A stretch of DNA of 64,000 nucleotides from Picochlorum sp. 'celeri' (taxonomy: Eukaryota; Chlorophyta; Trebouxiophyceae), in contig JAACMV010000015.1 in the NCBI GenBank assembly GCA_010909725.1, positions 62,001 through 126,000 of the forward strand, written 5' to 3'. The position numbers and the translations under genes are program-made. Shown one piece after another: positions 49,809 through 59,342 of the stretch; the stretch's first letter is position 1; each line of letters starts with the position of its first letter. Below the pieces are notes generated by a model. That model had not been told where the DNA came from and did not search any database. It saw only the letters and a program-made list of their open reading frames with translations.

Positions 49809-50407
49809 GGCTGTCTGTGTGAATCAATCAAATGTATGTCGCAAGACTCAGCAACGCGCACCCCAGGACGGCATGGTTTCTTCTTCTTGTACCATGTAGA
49901 TGGACGTTTCTGCAAACAGATATTCAACGAAATACAATAATAAAATCAATTAAAAATCATTATGTATTGAATATCAACCGAATGAATGGGTCGATCGAAT
50001 GTTTGTTCAAACAATGAAGATGCACATTCAGAGCAGACCGAGGCAGCCGTTGACTCGTGTGGTCAACGGTTGCCTCGAATCCATCAATCCACCTGGTCCT
50101 TTTTTTTAATTTTTTTTTGGCGCTCCGTTTCAGCATATGTATATATGATGATGATGATGATGCATAGGTATGAACGTAGACTATGGTCGGATTCTTTCCG
50201 AGCAATTGCTCCCTTGCATTTCTGCATGCAAGGGAATTCCCATTCGAATGGAGGATCAGTCCTTCCTCTTGAAGAAGAAGAGAAGAAAAATCACTCCTCA
50301 TGACATGGCATGAATGCTCATTCTGTGATTCATCTGAATACAATAATAATAATAATAATAAGAGAATACGTAGATTCTTTACAAAGAAAAAGCAGTACTC
50401 GTGCGGC
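49809..50407. promoter_or_regulatory. 599-nt divergent region with homopolymer, ATG and AAT microsatellites
   Basis: This lies between the phosphatase and metallophosphoesterase genes. It has a poly-T tract interrupted by AA (about 50100-50117), a (GAT)n run (about 50146-50162) and an (AAT)n run (about 50341-50361). It also has a hairpin with 10-bp perfect arms, TCCCTTGCAT/ATGCAAGGGA, at 50210-50235. No gene was supported. Confidence 0.55.
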
Positions 50408-51525
50408 ATGGTCCAGGTATTTGCAATCAGCGACGTTCACACGGATTATAAAGAGAATCTGGCATGGTACGGTGTTTTGGCATGCATGGATTCGGTATTG
50501 TTCTTCCCTACTATGCAAAAAATAACTCAGTCAACAATGCGTGTAGGATTGAGAGTCATTGCCAGGAGGTGAGGGGTCTTGACCATGGCCAGTCGACTTC
50601 CCAGGAACAGGAGGAGCGCGTATTGATTGTTGCTGGGGATGTAAGCGACGATTTGGATATATTTCGGACGACTTTCGAGCATCTTGTGTCTGCCTATCAC
50701 CACGTGTTCTTTGTGACGGGTAATCATGAGCTATGGGTTAGGAAGAAGGATCGTACTCGGTATGACTCATTGGGCAAGTTGAGGGAAATAGTCAGGATTT
50801 GTGACGATTTGGGAGTGAAGACGAGGCCAACCAAGGTGTCAGAGCAGGTATGGATTGTTCCAATGTGGTCTTGGTATCATGCATCGTGGGATAAGGAGCC
50901 AGACATCCCTGGTGCCTATCCGATTGAAAGGGTCATGATGGACTTTCACGCGTGTGATTGGTCATCACAGCCACATCTACGGGCATCAGGGGATGATTCT
51001 CTGGCAGCGTATTTCGATGGCATGAATGGGCGGGAATATGTAGAGGCACTGGATCAAATCAAAAGGGATAGGTTGGAGAGTGGTGTGTTTGTGGTGTCAT
51101 TTTCACACTTTTTACCCCATCAGGAGCTGCTTCCAGAGAAGCGATGGCTCTTCTATCCCAACTTGGCCAAAGCTGCTGGAAGCGATTATCTTGCACGAAG
51201 AGTTGAAGAATTACAGCCTGACTGTCACGTTTATGGGCATACACATTTTACACAAGACCAAAAGATTCAGGGTACAGAGACCAGATTTGTGCAGTGGCCG
51301 CTCGGATACCCAAAGGAAATGAAGCGCCGGCGCAATGGAGGTCTTGGATGGAGTCCAATAATGCTATGGGACACCAAGGACGGTCATTCGCCTCAGCGGT
51401 CGTCCTACTGGTCAGATTTCTACAGAAACAATGACAGAAAAGCACACATTGTGACCCCAGCACCGTATGTGAGCGTGAAATCCTCTTCTCCGAGCTCAGT
51501 ATCTATGAAGGTTCACATCAAATAA
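50408..51525 (+). CDS. calcineurin-like metallophosphoesterase
   Basis: Exon 1 (50408-50466) and exon 2 (50547-51525) are joined over an 80-nt intron (GTACGG...GTGTAG), giving 345 residues. Metal-binding motifs are FAISDVHTDYKENLAW (D-H), VLIVAGDVSD (GDV), FFVTGNHELW (GNHE) and HVYGHTHFTQ (GHxH). HFLPHQELLP lies between them. This is a complete dinuclear metal site. The sequence resembles the uncharacterised family of plant and algal phosphoesterases that starts with SDxHTDY; the substrate is unknown. Splicing is needed to join the first two motifs. Confidence 0.9.
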
Positions 51526-51536
51526 TACATGAATTG

Positions 51537-51800
51537 CTACGAGGCAGATTTGAATTCCCAGACCTGTCTGCAGAAGGGGCATTTTGATTCTGCCTGTGTT
51601 GAAAGCCACTTGTTGATGCATGGTAAATGAAACGCATGGGAGCATACACCCCACACCACAGGGCAATCATCCCCCGGAAACTTGGCATCTGGAGCACATC
51701 CGTCGAACGGAGCTCGACAGATACCGCATACATCATCTCCAGCATCCCAGGTCCAAGAGGCTACTGCCTTCCACTCTTGTATGGTTACTTCAAACGTCAT
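51537..51800 (-). CDS. APC11: APC11, RING-H2 subunit of the anaphase-promoting complex
   Basis: The 87-residue protein covers the whole family length. It starts VTIQEWKAVASWTWDAGDDVCGICRAPFDGCAP and has the RING-H2 cysteines and histidines in CPVVWGVCSHAFHLPCINKWL and CPFCRQVWEF. APC11 is the catalytic RING that recruits E2 enzymes in the APC/C, driving anaphase and mitotic exit. It converges with the phosphoesterase gene, 11 nt between stop codons. Confidence 0.96.
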   Translation of the reverse strand: MTFEVTIQEWKAVASWTWDAGDDVCGICRAPFDGCAPDAKFPGDDCPVVWGVCSHAFHLPCINKWLSTQAESKCPFCRQVWEFKSAS

Positions 51801-52017
51801 TGCTATCCACAGTCGATATATCTATTTTTTTAATCCAATAAGAAACAGCGTGCGATATGATGCACTGTCTAGGTTGGATTCGTGTCCTTGATCGTTACGC
51901 AAGTCGTTGGCGTTTGTTATGCATTTGTTTCATGACACTGATCATACCATGTTAAAATAAAAATGAATACAGAAGTTACTCGGTGTGCGTCTATCATTGA
52001 TTTTAGGCGAGAGAATT

Positions 52018-53389
52018 CTACATCCAAGATCGTCCCAGGAACCCACCAGCACTGCCACCAACATCAGATGCAGCTTCACGGGTTGGCTCTTCGGTGGCTG
52101 CTGGGACTCTTCCAGACAGCAGATTCTCTTCAAAGGTGTGAGAGAATCCAGTTGCGATGATGGTCACATGGATCTCTCCCTCGTACTGATCATCAATAAC
52201 TGCTCCAAAGATGACATTGGCAGAAGGGTCTGCGAGCGATGTGACCACCTCGGAGACTCTGTTGACCTCGGCCAATGTGAGGTCTTTTCCTCCGGTGATG
52301 TTGTATACAATTCCTGTAGCCCTCTCGATCGATCGTTCGATCAAAGGAGCAGATGTGGCGGCGATGGCTGCCTCTTCTGCACGATTCTTTCCGCTGGAGA
52401 CTCCGACACCCAGCATGGCTGTACCAGAGTTGCACATGATGGTCTTCACATCTGCGAAATCAACGTTGACCAATCCAGGAATGGTAATGATGTCAGAAAT
52501 ACCCTGCACTCCTTGTCTCAAGACGTCATCAGCGAGCAAGAAGGCATCCTGGAGAGGCGTCGACTCTCCAACAACATCCAACAGGCGGTCATTTGGAATG
52601 ACAATCAATGTGTCCACATTCTTCCTCAGCGTTTCAACTCCATCTGTTGCTTGGTTAGCTCGGCGTCTACCTTCAAACGTGAATGGGAACGTGACCACTC
52701 CTACTGTCAAGATACCCATATCCTTTGACAGGCGGGCCACAACAGGAGCAGCACCTGTTCCCGTTCCTCCCCCCATTCCGGCTGTAATAAACACCATATC
52801 TGCACCATTCATTGCCGAAGCCAGTTCCTGATGACTTTCCTGCGCTGCTTCTTCCCCAAGCTCTGGCTTACCACCTGTACCGAGTCCACGGGTCAGAGTG
52901 GTCCCGATCTGAAGTTTGTTCAATGCTTGGTGGCTTTCAAGAGCCTGTGCATCCGTATTCACAGCCCAAAATTCTACTCCCTACACATATATTGATAGCA
53001 TCTATGGTGAATACGGTGTCAACGAGGGAGATGGATGTCCCGCTCTTTTGCAAGACATGTCACCGCGAGGGCAGAGCCGATGTGATTGATATATCCCATA
53101 CCTGAAGACCACTACTAATCATTCGATTGACAGCGTTGCCTCCTCCTCCTCCAACGCCAATAACCTTGATCCGAGCGTCCCCGCCCATGGGACCATAGTT
53201 GTTTGCTGAATACGAGGCATACGTGACGACAGCCCTGTCCTGACGCTGGCATACTTTTTTCTTAAACAGTTTTGATGACACTGAGACCTTGCTTCTGATC
53301 GATTGTCTGTAAGAACTCTGTTGAAGGGCCTTTTGCTGGCCAACGATGGACCCAACCGCGCTGGATGGTCTCTGTTGGGTGGCAATCAT
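52018..53389 (-). CDS. FTSZ: FtsZ, plastid division GTPase
   Basis: Exon 1 (53102-53389) and exon 2 (52018-52980) are joined over a 121-nt intron (GTATGG...GTGTAG), giving 416 residues. The N-terminal 65 residues are rich in Ser, Gln, Lys and Arg without acid residues, a typical chloroplast transit peptide. Then come [18 protein letters not shown], the tubulin signature [14 protein letters not shown], and the catalytic T7 loop VNVDFADVK. The C-terminus ends [13 protein letters not shown]. It is not clearly the FtsZ2-type ARC6-binding tail, so the paralogue cannot be fixed. FtsZ forms the stromal ring for plastid division. Confidence 0.95.
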
Positions 53390-53695
53390 CCTTTATACGT
53401 CTGATATTCGGATGGATTAATTTGATTCTTTTACTATTGCAGAAGAATCGGCTGCATCCACGGTCTTGAGGATTTCAAATTTTTGCTGATTTCGACCCTG
53501 GCCGGGCCATCATCACATGAAGCATGGATGTCTGTGTGTGACGGTTACGACGCACCATTCGAGGCACGCTCCATCATCATGAGCGAGCGAAGTACTATTG
53601 CTACTATTACACAATACAATGATGATAGTGATGGGGGCAACGGTGGGGGTGCTGGGGGAGAAAAAGAACAGCAGACGGAAATCATGTGTTTTTTT
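53390..53695. other. 306-nt gap upstream of FtsZ
   Basis: This holds the FtsZ promoter and the 3' end of the same-strand rhodanese gene. No gene or clear element was seen beyond a G/A-rich low-complexity tract near 53625-53670. Confidence 0.4.
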
Positions 53696-54562
53696 TTATT
53701 CTGATGGGTTGAGTATGGTCCACACGAACCACACCAAATCCAGAGCCAAGATGACGGCAAAGAATTTCAAGATATTTTGGTATCCTCCAGCAAAGCCAGT
53801 TCCAGCTTCTTGCTGCACTTCTGTCCAACCAAGGACCTCTGAGAGTCCTCCAATGCCTCCGACACGGACATCAACCCCATTCTTGGTTGGAATGTTTCCA
53901 GGCCGTGCGGTGTCAAGCCCACCATTGATCCATGCAATGTTCTGGTATCCTACACGTGCTAACTGCTCGCATGCGGAAAGGGATCTGAGCCCTTTCTGGC
54001 AGACGACAAGAATCTTGGCACTCTCCTTGTCTGGAACGCTGGCTTGGACAGTGGCAAGGAACTCTTGATTGGGAATCATGTGTGTGCCACCGAGCCACCA
54101 TCCTCCCATTCCAAAAGCAGTCGATTTTTTGATAAAGGTTCCAATATCAGAGGATTCGTCTGGGACAAAGAGAGGCACCTCGAGCGCATTCTGCAGTGGA
54201 GCCTTCTCGCGCTCGTTTGGTGGCCTCACATCCAACACAATCCATCCATCAGCAATCAATTTAGAATACTCCGAGGCAGGGACGTTGCGAACCTTCCCAG
54301 GAGTAGCAGCAAATGGGGCTGGACCTCCCTGGGATGGCATCGAGGCAGATCTGACAAGAACCTTGGATGAGCTGCTGCTGGTTCTACCAGAGGCAATGTT
54401 TCGGGATACTACAGCTCTGGTGACATTTTGTCTGTTGGTAGTCGCTTCAGAGCGCACAGTGCCTGCACATCAGGAACAGTTTAGTATTGCAGAAGACCAT
54501 GTGGGGTTTTGGACTCCATGTCGAGCTGGTTCCTCAAATCCCAACGCATCCTCACAACCCAT
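53696..54562 (-). CDS. plastid rhodanese-like membrane protein
   Basis: The main exon (53696-54462) encodes a transit-peptide-like Ser/Arg-rich leader. A rhodanese domain follows: YSKLIADGWIVLDVRPPNERE, then the active loop ILVVCQKGLRSLSACEQL with the catalytic Cys, and NIAWINGGLDTARPG. A C-terminal transmembrane helix ends the protein (LKFFAVILALDLVWFVWTIL). This matches thylakoid- or envelope-anchored plant sulfurtransferase-like proteins. The frame lacks an ATG before a GTGCAG acceptor. A tiny first exon (54559-54562, ATGG) with a 96-nt intron would give 256 residues in phase, but its donor (GTTGTG) is atypical and the exon is uncertain. Confidence 0.8.
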
Positions 54563-54967
54563 TCTGAGAGTGATACACTACTAATAAGAAGCATCAAAAT
54601 CTGCTAACGGAACTATACAACGTACGCTGTACTCCAGATACAGAAACACAACAAGAGATTGCTGACATGGTCATCCTACGTCTTGAATGGATCAGTATCA
54701 AAACGAATAGAGGGAACTAAATACACAAGATAACCTTTCTATCGCAAAAGAAATGCTACGGAGCGTGGTAGGCGCCCGATTATGTGGCATTCCAAGGGTG
54801 TCCCAGCAAGATTTTATCTGGATTGCCTGTCCATGGGCACGTGTGTTGCTTTGGGGTGCGCCTTTCACTGGCTTGCTTTGACCGATGGACATGAAACTGG
54901 GAGGCTGTACATGCACATGAGTTGGCCATGCATCGATTGGGGGCAATGAAACAATAATTGAATCATC
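54563..54967. promoter_or_regulatory. divergent region between the rhodanese and CtpA genes
   Basis: This 405-nt gap has no supported gene. A long reverse frame that starts inside CtpA extends through it, but it lacks recognisable protein character. Confidence 0.4.
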
Positions 54968-56485
54968 ATGAATATCCATAGACGGAGCATTGTGGGTATC
55001 GATAGATTTGGTCCCGATGAGAGAAGAAATATCAGGATTGGGAGCCCAGTGCTCTCTGCCCGCAGTGTTGCGCGTCGGATTTTCTCTGATGGCGCACAAC
55101 AATGGCATATTAATTATACAAAGAGTGAAATGTACTGTATACATGCTGTGAAGAGGGCAGATGTGTCCGTCAGTGAACGTGAAGGCTCTCTGCTGGAGCA
55201 GTGCACTGACTTGAAGAAACGAGTTGCGGGCTTTGCTTTGTCGGCGTTGCTCATTCTGAGCCAAGGGGTTGTCGTTAGTCAGCTTGTCATTCCTCCTCTT
55301 CCTGCTCATGCCGTGACGAATGAACAATTGCTCTATTTGGAGGCCTGGAGGGCAGTGGACAGGGCCTATGTGGACAAAACCTTCAATGGCCAGAGTTGGT
55401 TTCGGGTACGAGAAAATACGCTCAAGAAAAAAAAGCTTACGACGCGAGAGGATACGTACGAAGAAATTAAATCCATGTTAAAATCGCTCGATGATCCATT
55501 CACCAGGTTCCTGGAGCCAGAGCAGTACCAAGCTTTGAAAGGAGCAACAAGAGGGGATGTGACAGGGGTGGGTTTGGAGGTGTCCTTTCCTTCCTATTCG
55601 GCGCGTGATAAAAGCGGTAAAGCACCGCTAGTTGTTATTTCTCCTTCTCCCGGTGGTCCAGCTGAGCGAGCGGGAATCAAGGCGGGGGATGAAATTCTGC
55701 AGATTGATGGTCTGGATACAGAAAACATGTCTCTGTATGCTGCTGGCAATGCACTGCAGGGTGCTTCTGGATCTTCTGTTACTTTAAAGGTTAAAAGTAG
55801 TTCAAAACTGAATATGGTCAAGGAGATAACGTTGACAAGGGAGAAAATAAACATCAAGGGGGTAGATTTTGGCGACTGCGTTGCCAAGCCAACATCAAAA
55901 CGAGTGGGATACATTAGAATTGCCAGTTTTAGTAAGAAAACGGCCGAAAAGGTTCGAGAAGTCATAGAAGATTTGAAAAATAAAAATGTCGAGTACTACG
56001 TTCTCGATATAAGAAACAATGGAGGAGGAGTGTTTGCTGCTGGTATTGAGGTTGGCAGGATGTTGATTGACACTGGGGATTTGGTACTTATAGCTGATAG
56101 CGACGGAGTGAGGGATGTGTACGAGGCCGAGGGCGAGGCTTTGGACACAAAAACGCCCATGATTGTATTGGTGAACAAAGGTACCGCAAGCGCGAGCGAA
56201 GTACTGGCAGGTGCTTTGAAGGACAATAAGAGAGCCACCATTGTTGGAGAGAACACCTTTGGAAAGGGATTGATTCAGACACTCGTGGAACTCTCGGATG
56301 GCTCGGCAGTGACGGTTACCGTGTCCAAATATCAAACACCGAATGGTATTGACATTAATAAGAAGGGGATCGAACCTGATGTTAGATTGACCGGGGAGGA
56401 ACTGGAGCAAATCCCACTAGGTCCAGACAAGTTTTGCACATTCATCACTGGCGATGAGCCACTCGTTGACAAGATATTGGCCTAA
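54968..56485 (+). CDS. CTPA: C-terminal processing protease CtpA, thylakoid lumen
   Basis: This 505-residue protein has a bipartite leader. An Arg/Ser-rich stromal part is followed by a hydrophobic stretch (about 86-108) ending in PAHA (cleavage after residue 115), typical of lumen import. The mature enzyme starts TNEQLLYLEAWRAVDRAYVD, has a PDZ domain (GVGLEVSFPS...GPAERAGIKAGDEILQIDG), then the serine protease fold. The catalytic Ser lies in GTASASEVLAGAL and Lys in GENTFGKGLIQT. It trims the C-terminus of the photosystem II D1 precursor, which is needed for the oxygen-evolving manganese cluster. It implies working photosynthesis. Confidence 0.95.
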   Translation: MNIHRRSIVGIDRFGPDERRNIRIGSPVLSARSVARRIFSDGAQQWHINYTKSEMYCIHAVKRADVSVSEREGSLLEQCTDLKKRVAGFALSALLILSQGVVVSQLVIPPLPAHAVTNEQLLYLEAWRAVDRAYVDKTFNGQSWFRVRENTLKKKKLTTREDTYEEIKSMLKSLDDPFTRFLEPEQYQALKGATRGDVTGVGLEVSFPSYSARDKSGKAPLVVISPSPGGPAERAGIKAGDEILQIDGLDTENMSLYAAGNALQGASGSSVTLKVKSSSKLNMVKEITLTREKINIKGVDFGDCVAKPTSKRVGYIRIASFSKKTAEKVREVIEDLKNKNVEYYVLDIRNNGGGVFAAGIEVGRMLIDTGDLVLIADSDGVRDVYEAEGEALDTKTPMIVLVNKGTASASEVLAGALKDNKRATIVGENTFGKGLIQTLVELSDGSAVTVTVSKYQTPNGIDINKKGIEPDVRLTGEELEQIPLGPDKFCTFITGDEPLVDKILA

Positions 56486-56520
56486 TCCTTTTTTTTTTCA
56501 CTACATTACAGTGTACAAAT

Positions 56521-57482
56521 TCATTCATCAGGAAATAATGTTTTTTCAATGCTGGATATTTTAAGACGAATCGATTTGATTCTTGTGACCATCTCTTCAG
56601 TTGTCCCCTTTTGTTCTGGCGTGCTTGGCATGTTTGTCTTTCGTGCCACAATAGGTGCCGAGACAACCTGGGCCTGATTTCCTAATTTTGGGCGAATTCG
56701 TTGATTCTCATGCAGTCTCAGCATTTCCAAAATACCCGCTGGTATTCCTATGTATTCTGCTGCAATTTGAATCGCCTTGGAGATGTGCAGCATGGCTTCA
56801 AGCTTTTGTGGCTCCTCTGAATCCATACTCCCCTCCAAGCGTTTGATCTGATCCGCAAGTTCCGCTACTACAGATCCAGGAGTAGCAGTATCATGCACGC
56901 GACCTCGGGCGGACGGAGCAACTTGCCTTTTCAAATCCATCTGCTTGTGCCTGCTTGGTTCAGGAGTTTGCTGTGTATGCGCACTGCCCCGCGCAGTCAT
57001 AGGACTCTTCACACCAGGTGAATTTGAAAATCGAGAAACTCTAGACGTCATCATCCCTCTCGCGTGCCCTGGATTGTACCGAGGCGTCAACAAGACATCT
57101 TTGTACGACCCACCTGCACAAACACCGACCCCGGCCACCTCATGCACGATCAACACACACGTGTGACACATTTCTATATGTACTACATACCTGTTATTCT
57201 TCCATATTCAATTCGCGTGGGCTGGGCCTCCGATGCCTGAGAGGAGGAGACAACTCTCGCGGTCGAACTTTCTATGACCCCACTATTGCCTGGCTTTTGC
57301 TCCCTCTTTCGGTGAAAGCTCCCATCTTTATTCCTATTTCGAGCCGTATGAGAATTCCTAAACTGTTCATTGGCCCCATCTGTCCCTAAACCACCTTCCG
57401 ACGGAGTTGGGCCAAGCTTCAAGGAGGGAACAAGGGGAGCCCTTCCTTTCTTCCCTGATCTCTTCATATCTTCCCGACCCAT
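56521..57482 (-). CDS. unrecognised basic protein with C-terminal helical region
   Basis: Exon 1 (57191-57482) and exon 2 (56521-57113) are joined over a 77-nt intron (GTATGT...GTGCAG), giving 294 residues. The first 180 residues are Ser/Thr/Pro/Arg-rich and disordered, with phosphosite-like SP/TP motifs (LTPRYNPG, NSPGVKSPM, TPEPSR). The C-terminal part is helical: VVAELADQIKRLEGSM, LEAMLHISKAIQIAAEYIGIPAGILEML, EEMVTRIKSIRLKISSIEKTL. The pattern recalls cytoskeletal or cell-cycle regulators, but no family was recognised. The stop is 35 nt from that of CtpA. Confidence 0.72.
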
Positions 57483-57845
57483 TGCATAAAATTATCAATT
57501 ATAACTGTAGAGAGTGGCTACTGCAGCATATATCAAGACCTTCGATCAGAGTCTAATCGACCTTTGAAATCTGCTCTGGAAAGGGACTTGTATGCCACAT
57601 CGAAGACATGAATCATTCATGGTCAAAAGGAACCGTACAATAGGTTCCAAATATATGTTGAAATAAAGTAAATTCATAATTTAAGGGATCCAATCAAGGG
57701 AATATGGCCAAAAGACACACGGTCCGTTTCTGCGTGATCTGACATTCACAGGACTACCTTGATTCTTCGCATTCAAGGGCGATATATGTTCTAATGATAA
57801 GAAAAGTGCATCGTATGTAATATATGGCGTATCTCGTGGTTGTAG
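57483..57845. other. intergenic region likely holding exon 1 of the UDP-Gal mutase gene
   Basis: The downstream frame needs a start upstream of the TTGTAG acceptor at 57840-57845. One candidate is ATG at 57703 (MAKRHT then GTCCGT), but no donor is convincing. A consensus short exon could not be chosen by eye. Confidence 0.4.
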
Positions 57846-59342
57846 GAGGTTGGAGTGCTTATTCTTGGGTCTGGACCAACAGGATTGGGTGCAGCAACTC
57901 GTTTGAATCAACTGGGGAAGACGGATTGGTTACTAGTAGATAAAGAAAAAGAAGCAGGTGGATTGGCGTGCACTGATGTGACCCCAGAGGGGTTTCTATT
58001 TGACATGGGAGGGCATGTCATTTTCTCTCACTACCAGTACTTTGATGAACTTTTGGATGAAGCACTGGGGTCTGGATCTGATTCTTGGAATACTCATGAG
58101 AGAGTGAGTTATGTTTGGCTGAAGAATCGTTGGGTGGCGTACCCATTTCAGAATAACATCTCTGCATTGGACAAGGAAGATCAGGTGACGTGTCTGAGTG
58201 GGGTGGTGGAGGCAAAAGTTGCGAATGCCATGGCGACGTCCAAGCCAAATAATTTTGATGAATGGATTTTGCGAGTGATGGGGGAAGGGATTGCGAATAT
58301 CTTTATGAGGCCGTATAATTTCAAAGTGTGGGCTGTCCCAACGACCGAAATGCAGTGTGATTGGTTGGGGGAGAGGGTAGCAACCGTGGACGTGGATCGC
58401 GCTATTTCAAATGTCATCCATGGGAAAGAGGATGCGGGTTGGGGACCGAATGCTGTCTTCAGGTTTCCTAAGAAGGGCGGCACAGGAGCTATTTGGAAAG
58501 GTGTGGCAGATTTGTTGCCTAAAGAACGGCAATTGTATGGAGCAGAAGCAGTCTCTATTGATAAGGAAAACAAAATCGTTAGCTTCAAGGATGGATCTAC
58601 GATCAAATATGGACATCTTATTTCCACGCTTCCGCTGGATATCATGCTCCGTTGGACTGGAGATGGAGCATTGGCAGATGGGTTGACATATTCATCTTCC
58701 CACATTGTCGGTGTGGGTATTAGGGGGTCGTGTCCTCATGGGAAAAAGTGCTGGTTGTATTTCCCTGAGGACAACTGTCCTTTCTATCGAACAACGGTGT
58801 TTTCCAATTACGCGGAAGGTAATTATCCTAAAGAAACAGTGAGGCTCTCAACAGTGTGCATGGGAGATGGAAGAGCAGCAGAGGACGGCGCAGACAAGGA
58901 AGGGCCGTACTGGTCATTGATGTTTGAAATATCAGAGTCACAGTGGAAGCCTGTAGATCAGAGCGACGTCTCTCTGGGCGGAAATGTATGGCCACGTGTG
59001 GTGTTGGATACCTTGCTGGGTGCAGTTGCCACCAACCTTGTGTCACCAGATGACGAAATTGTTTCCATTTATCACACGAGATTGGAGCATGGATATCCAA
59101 CGCCATCATTGAATCGTGATACCGTGCTTGAGCAAGCACTTCCGAAATTAAGGGAGCACAGCATTTGGAGCAGAGGGAGATTTGGTTCATATAAATATGA
59201 AGTGGCAAATCAGGATCACAGTCTCATGCTGGGAGTGGAGACTGTAGACAATATATTGTATGGTTGTCACGAAATGACACTCCAGCATCCAAATATCGTG
59301 AATCAAAAGAAAAATACAGATTTATTATACAACAGTAATTAA
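57846..59342 (+). CDS. GLF: UDP-galactopyranose mutase, eukaryotic type (5' exon unresolved)
   Basis: The 498 codons after a TTGTAG acceptor start EVGVLILGSGPTGLGAATRLNQ, the FAD dinucleotide-binding fold. Eukaryotic UGM blocks follow: GFLFDMGGHVIFSHYQYFDELLDEAL, RWVAYPFQNNISALDKEDQV, FMRPYNFKVWAVPTTEMQCDWLGERVATVD and FGSYKYEVANQDHSLMLGVE. The enzyme interconverts UDP-galactopyranose and UDP-galactofuranose using reduced FAD, providing galactofuranose for glycans. It is known in fungi, trypanosomatids, nematodes and some algae, not in animals or land plants. The start codon lies in an upstream exon that I could not fix. Confidence 0.92.
   Translation, partial: EVGVLILGSGPTGLGAATRLNQLGKTDWLLVDKEKEAGGLACTDVTPEGFLFDMGGHVIFSHYQYFDELLDEALGSGSDSWNTHERVSYVWLKNRWVAYPFQNNISALDKEDQVTCLSGVVEAKVANAMATSKPNNFDEWILRVMGEGIANIFMRPYNFKVWAVPTTEMQCDWLGERVATVDVDRAISNVIHGKEDAGWGPNAVFRFPKKGGTGAIWKGVADLLPKERQLYGAEAVSIDKENKIVSFKDGSTIKYGHLISTLPLDIMLRWTGDGALADGLTYSSSHIVGVGIRGSCPHGKKCWLYFPEDNCPFYRTTVFSNYAEGNYPKETVRLSTVCMGDGRAAEDGADKEGPYWSLMFEISESQWKPVDQSDVSLGGNVWPRVVLDTLLGAVATNLVSPDDEIVSIYHTRLEHGYPTPSLNRDTVLEQALPKLREHSIWSRGRFGSYKYEVANQDHSLMLGVETVDNILYGCHEMTLQHPNIVNQKKNTDLLYNSN

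Noticed and set aside
52211..52831. 206-codon plus-strand frame opposite FtsZ
   Set aside because: It mirrors the conserved FtsZ codons and shows the Ser/Thr/Pro bias typical of antisense frames.
54698..55327. 209-codon minus-strand frame across the CtpA start
   Set aside because: It overlaps the transit-peptide coding part of CtpA and has no recognisable domain or coding character.
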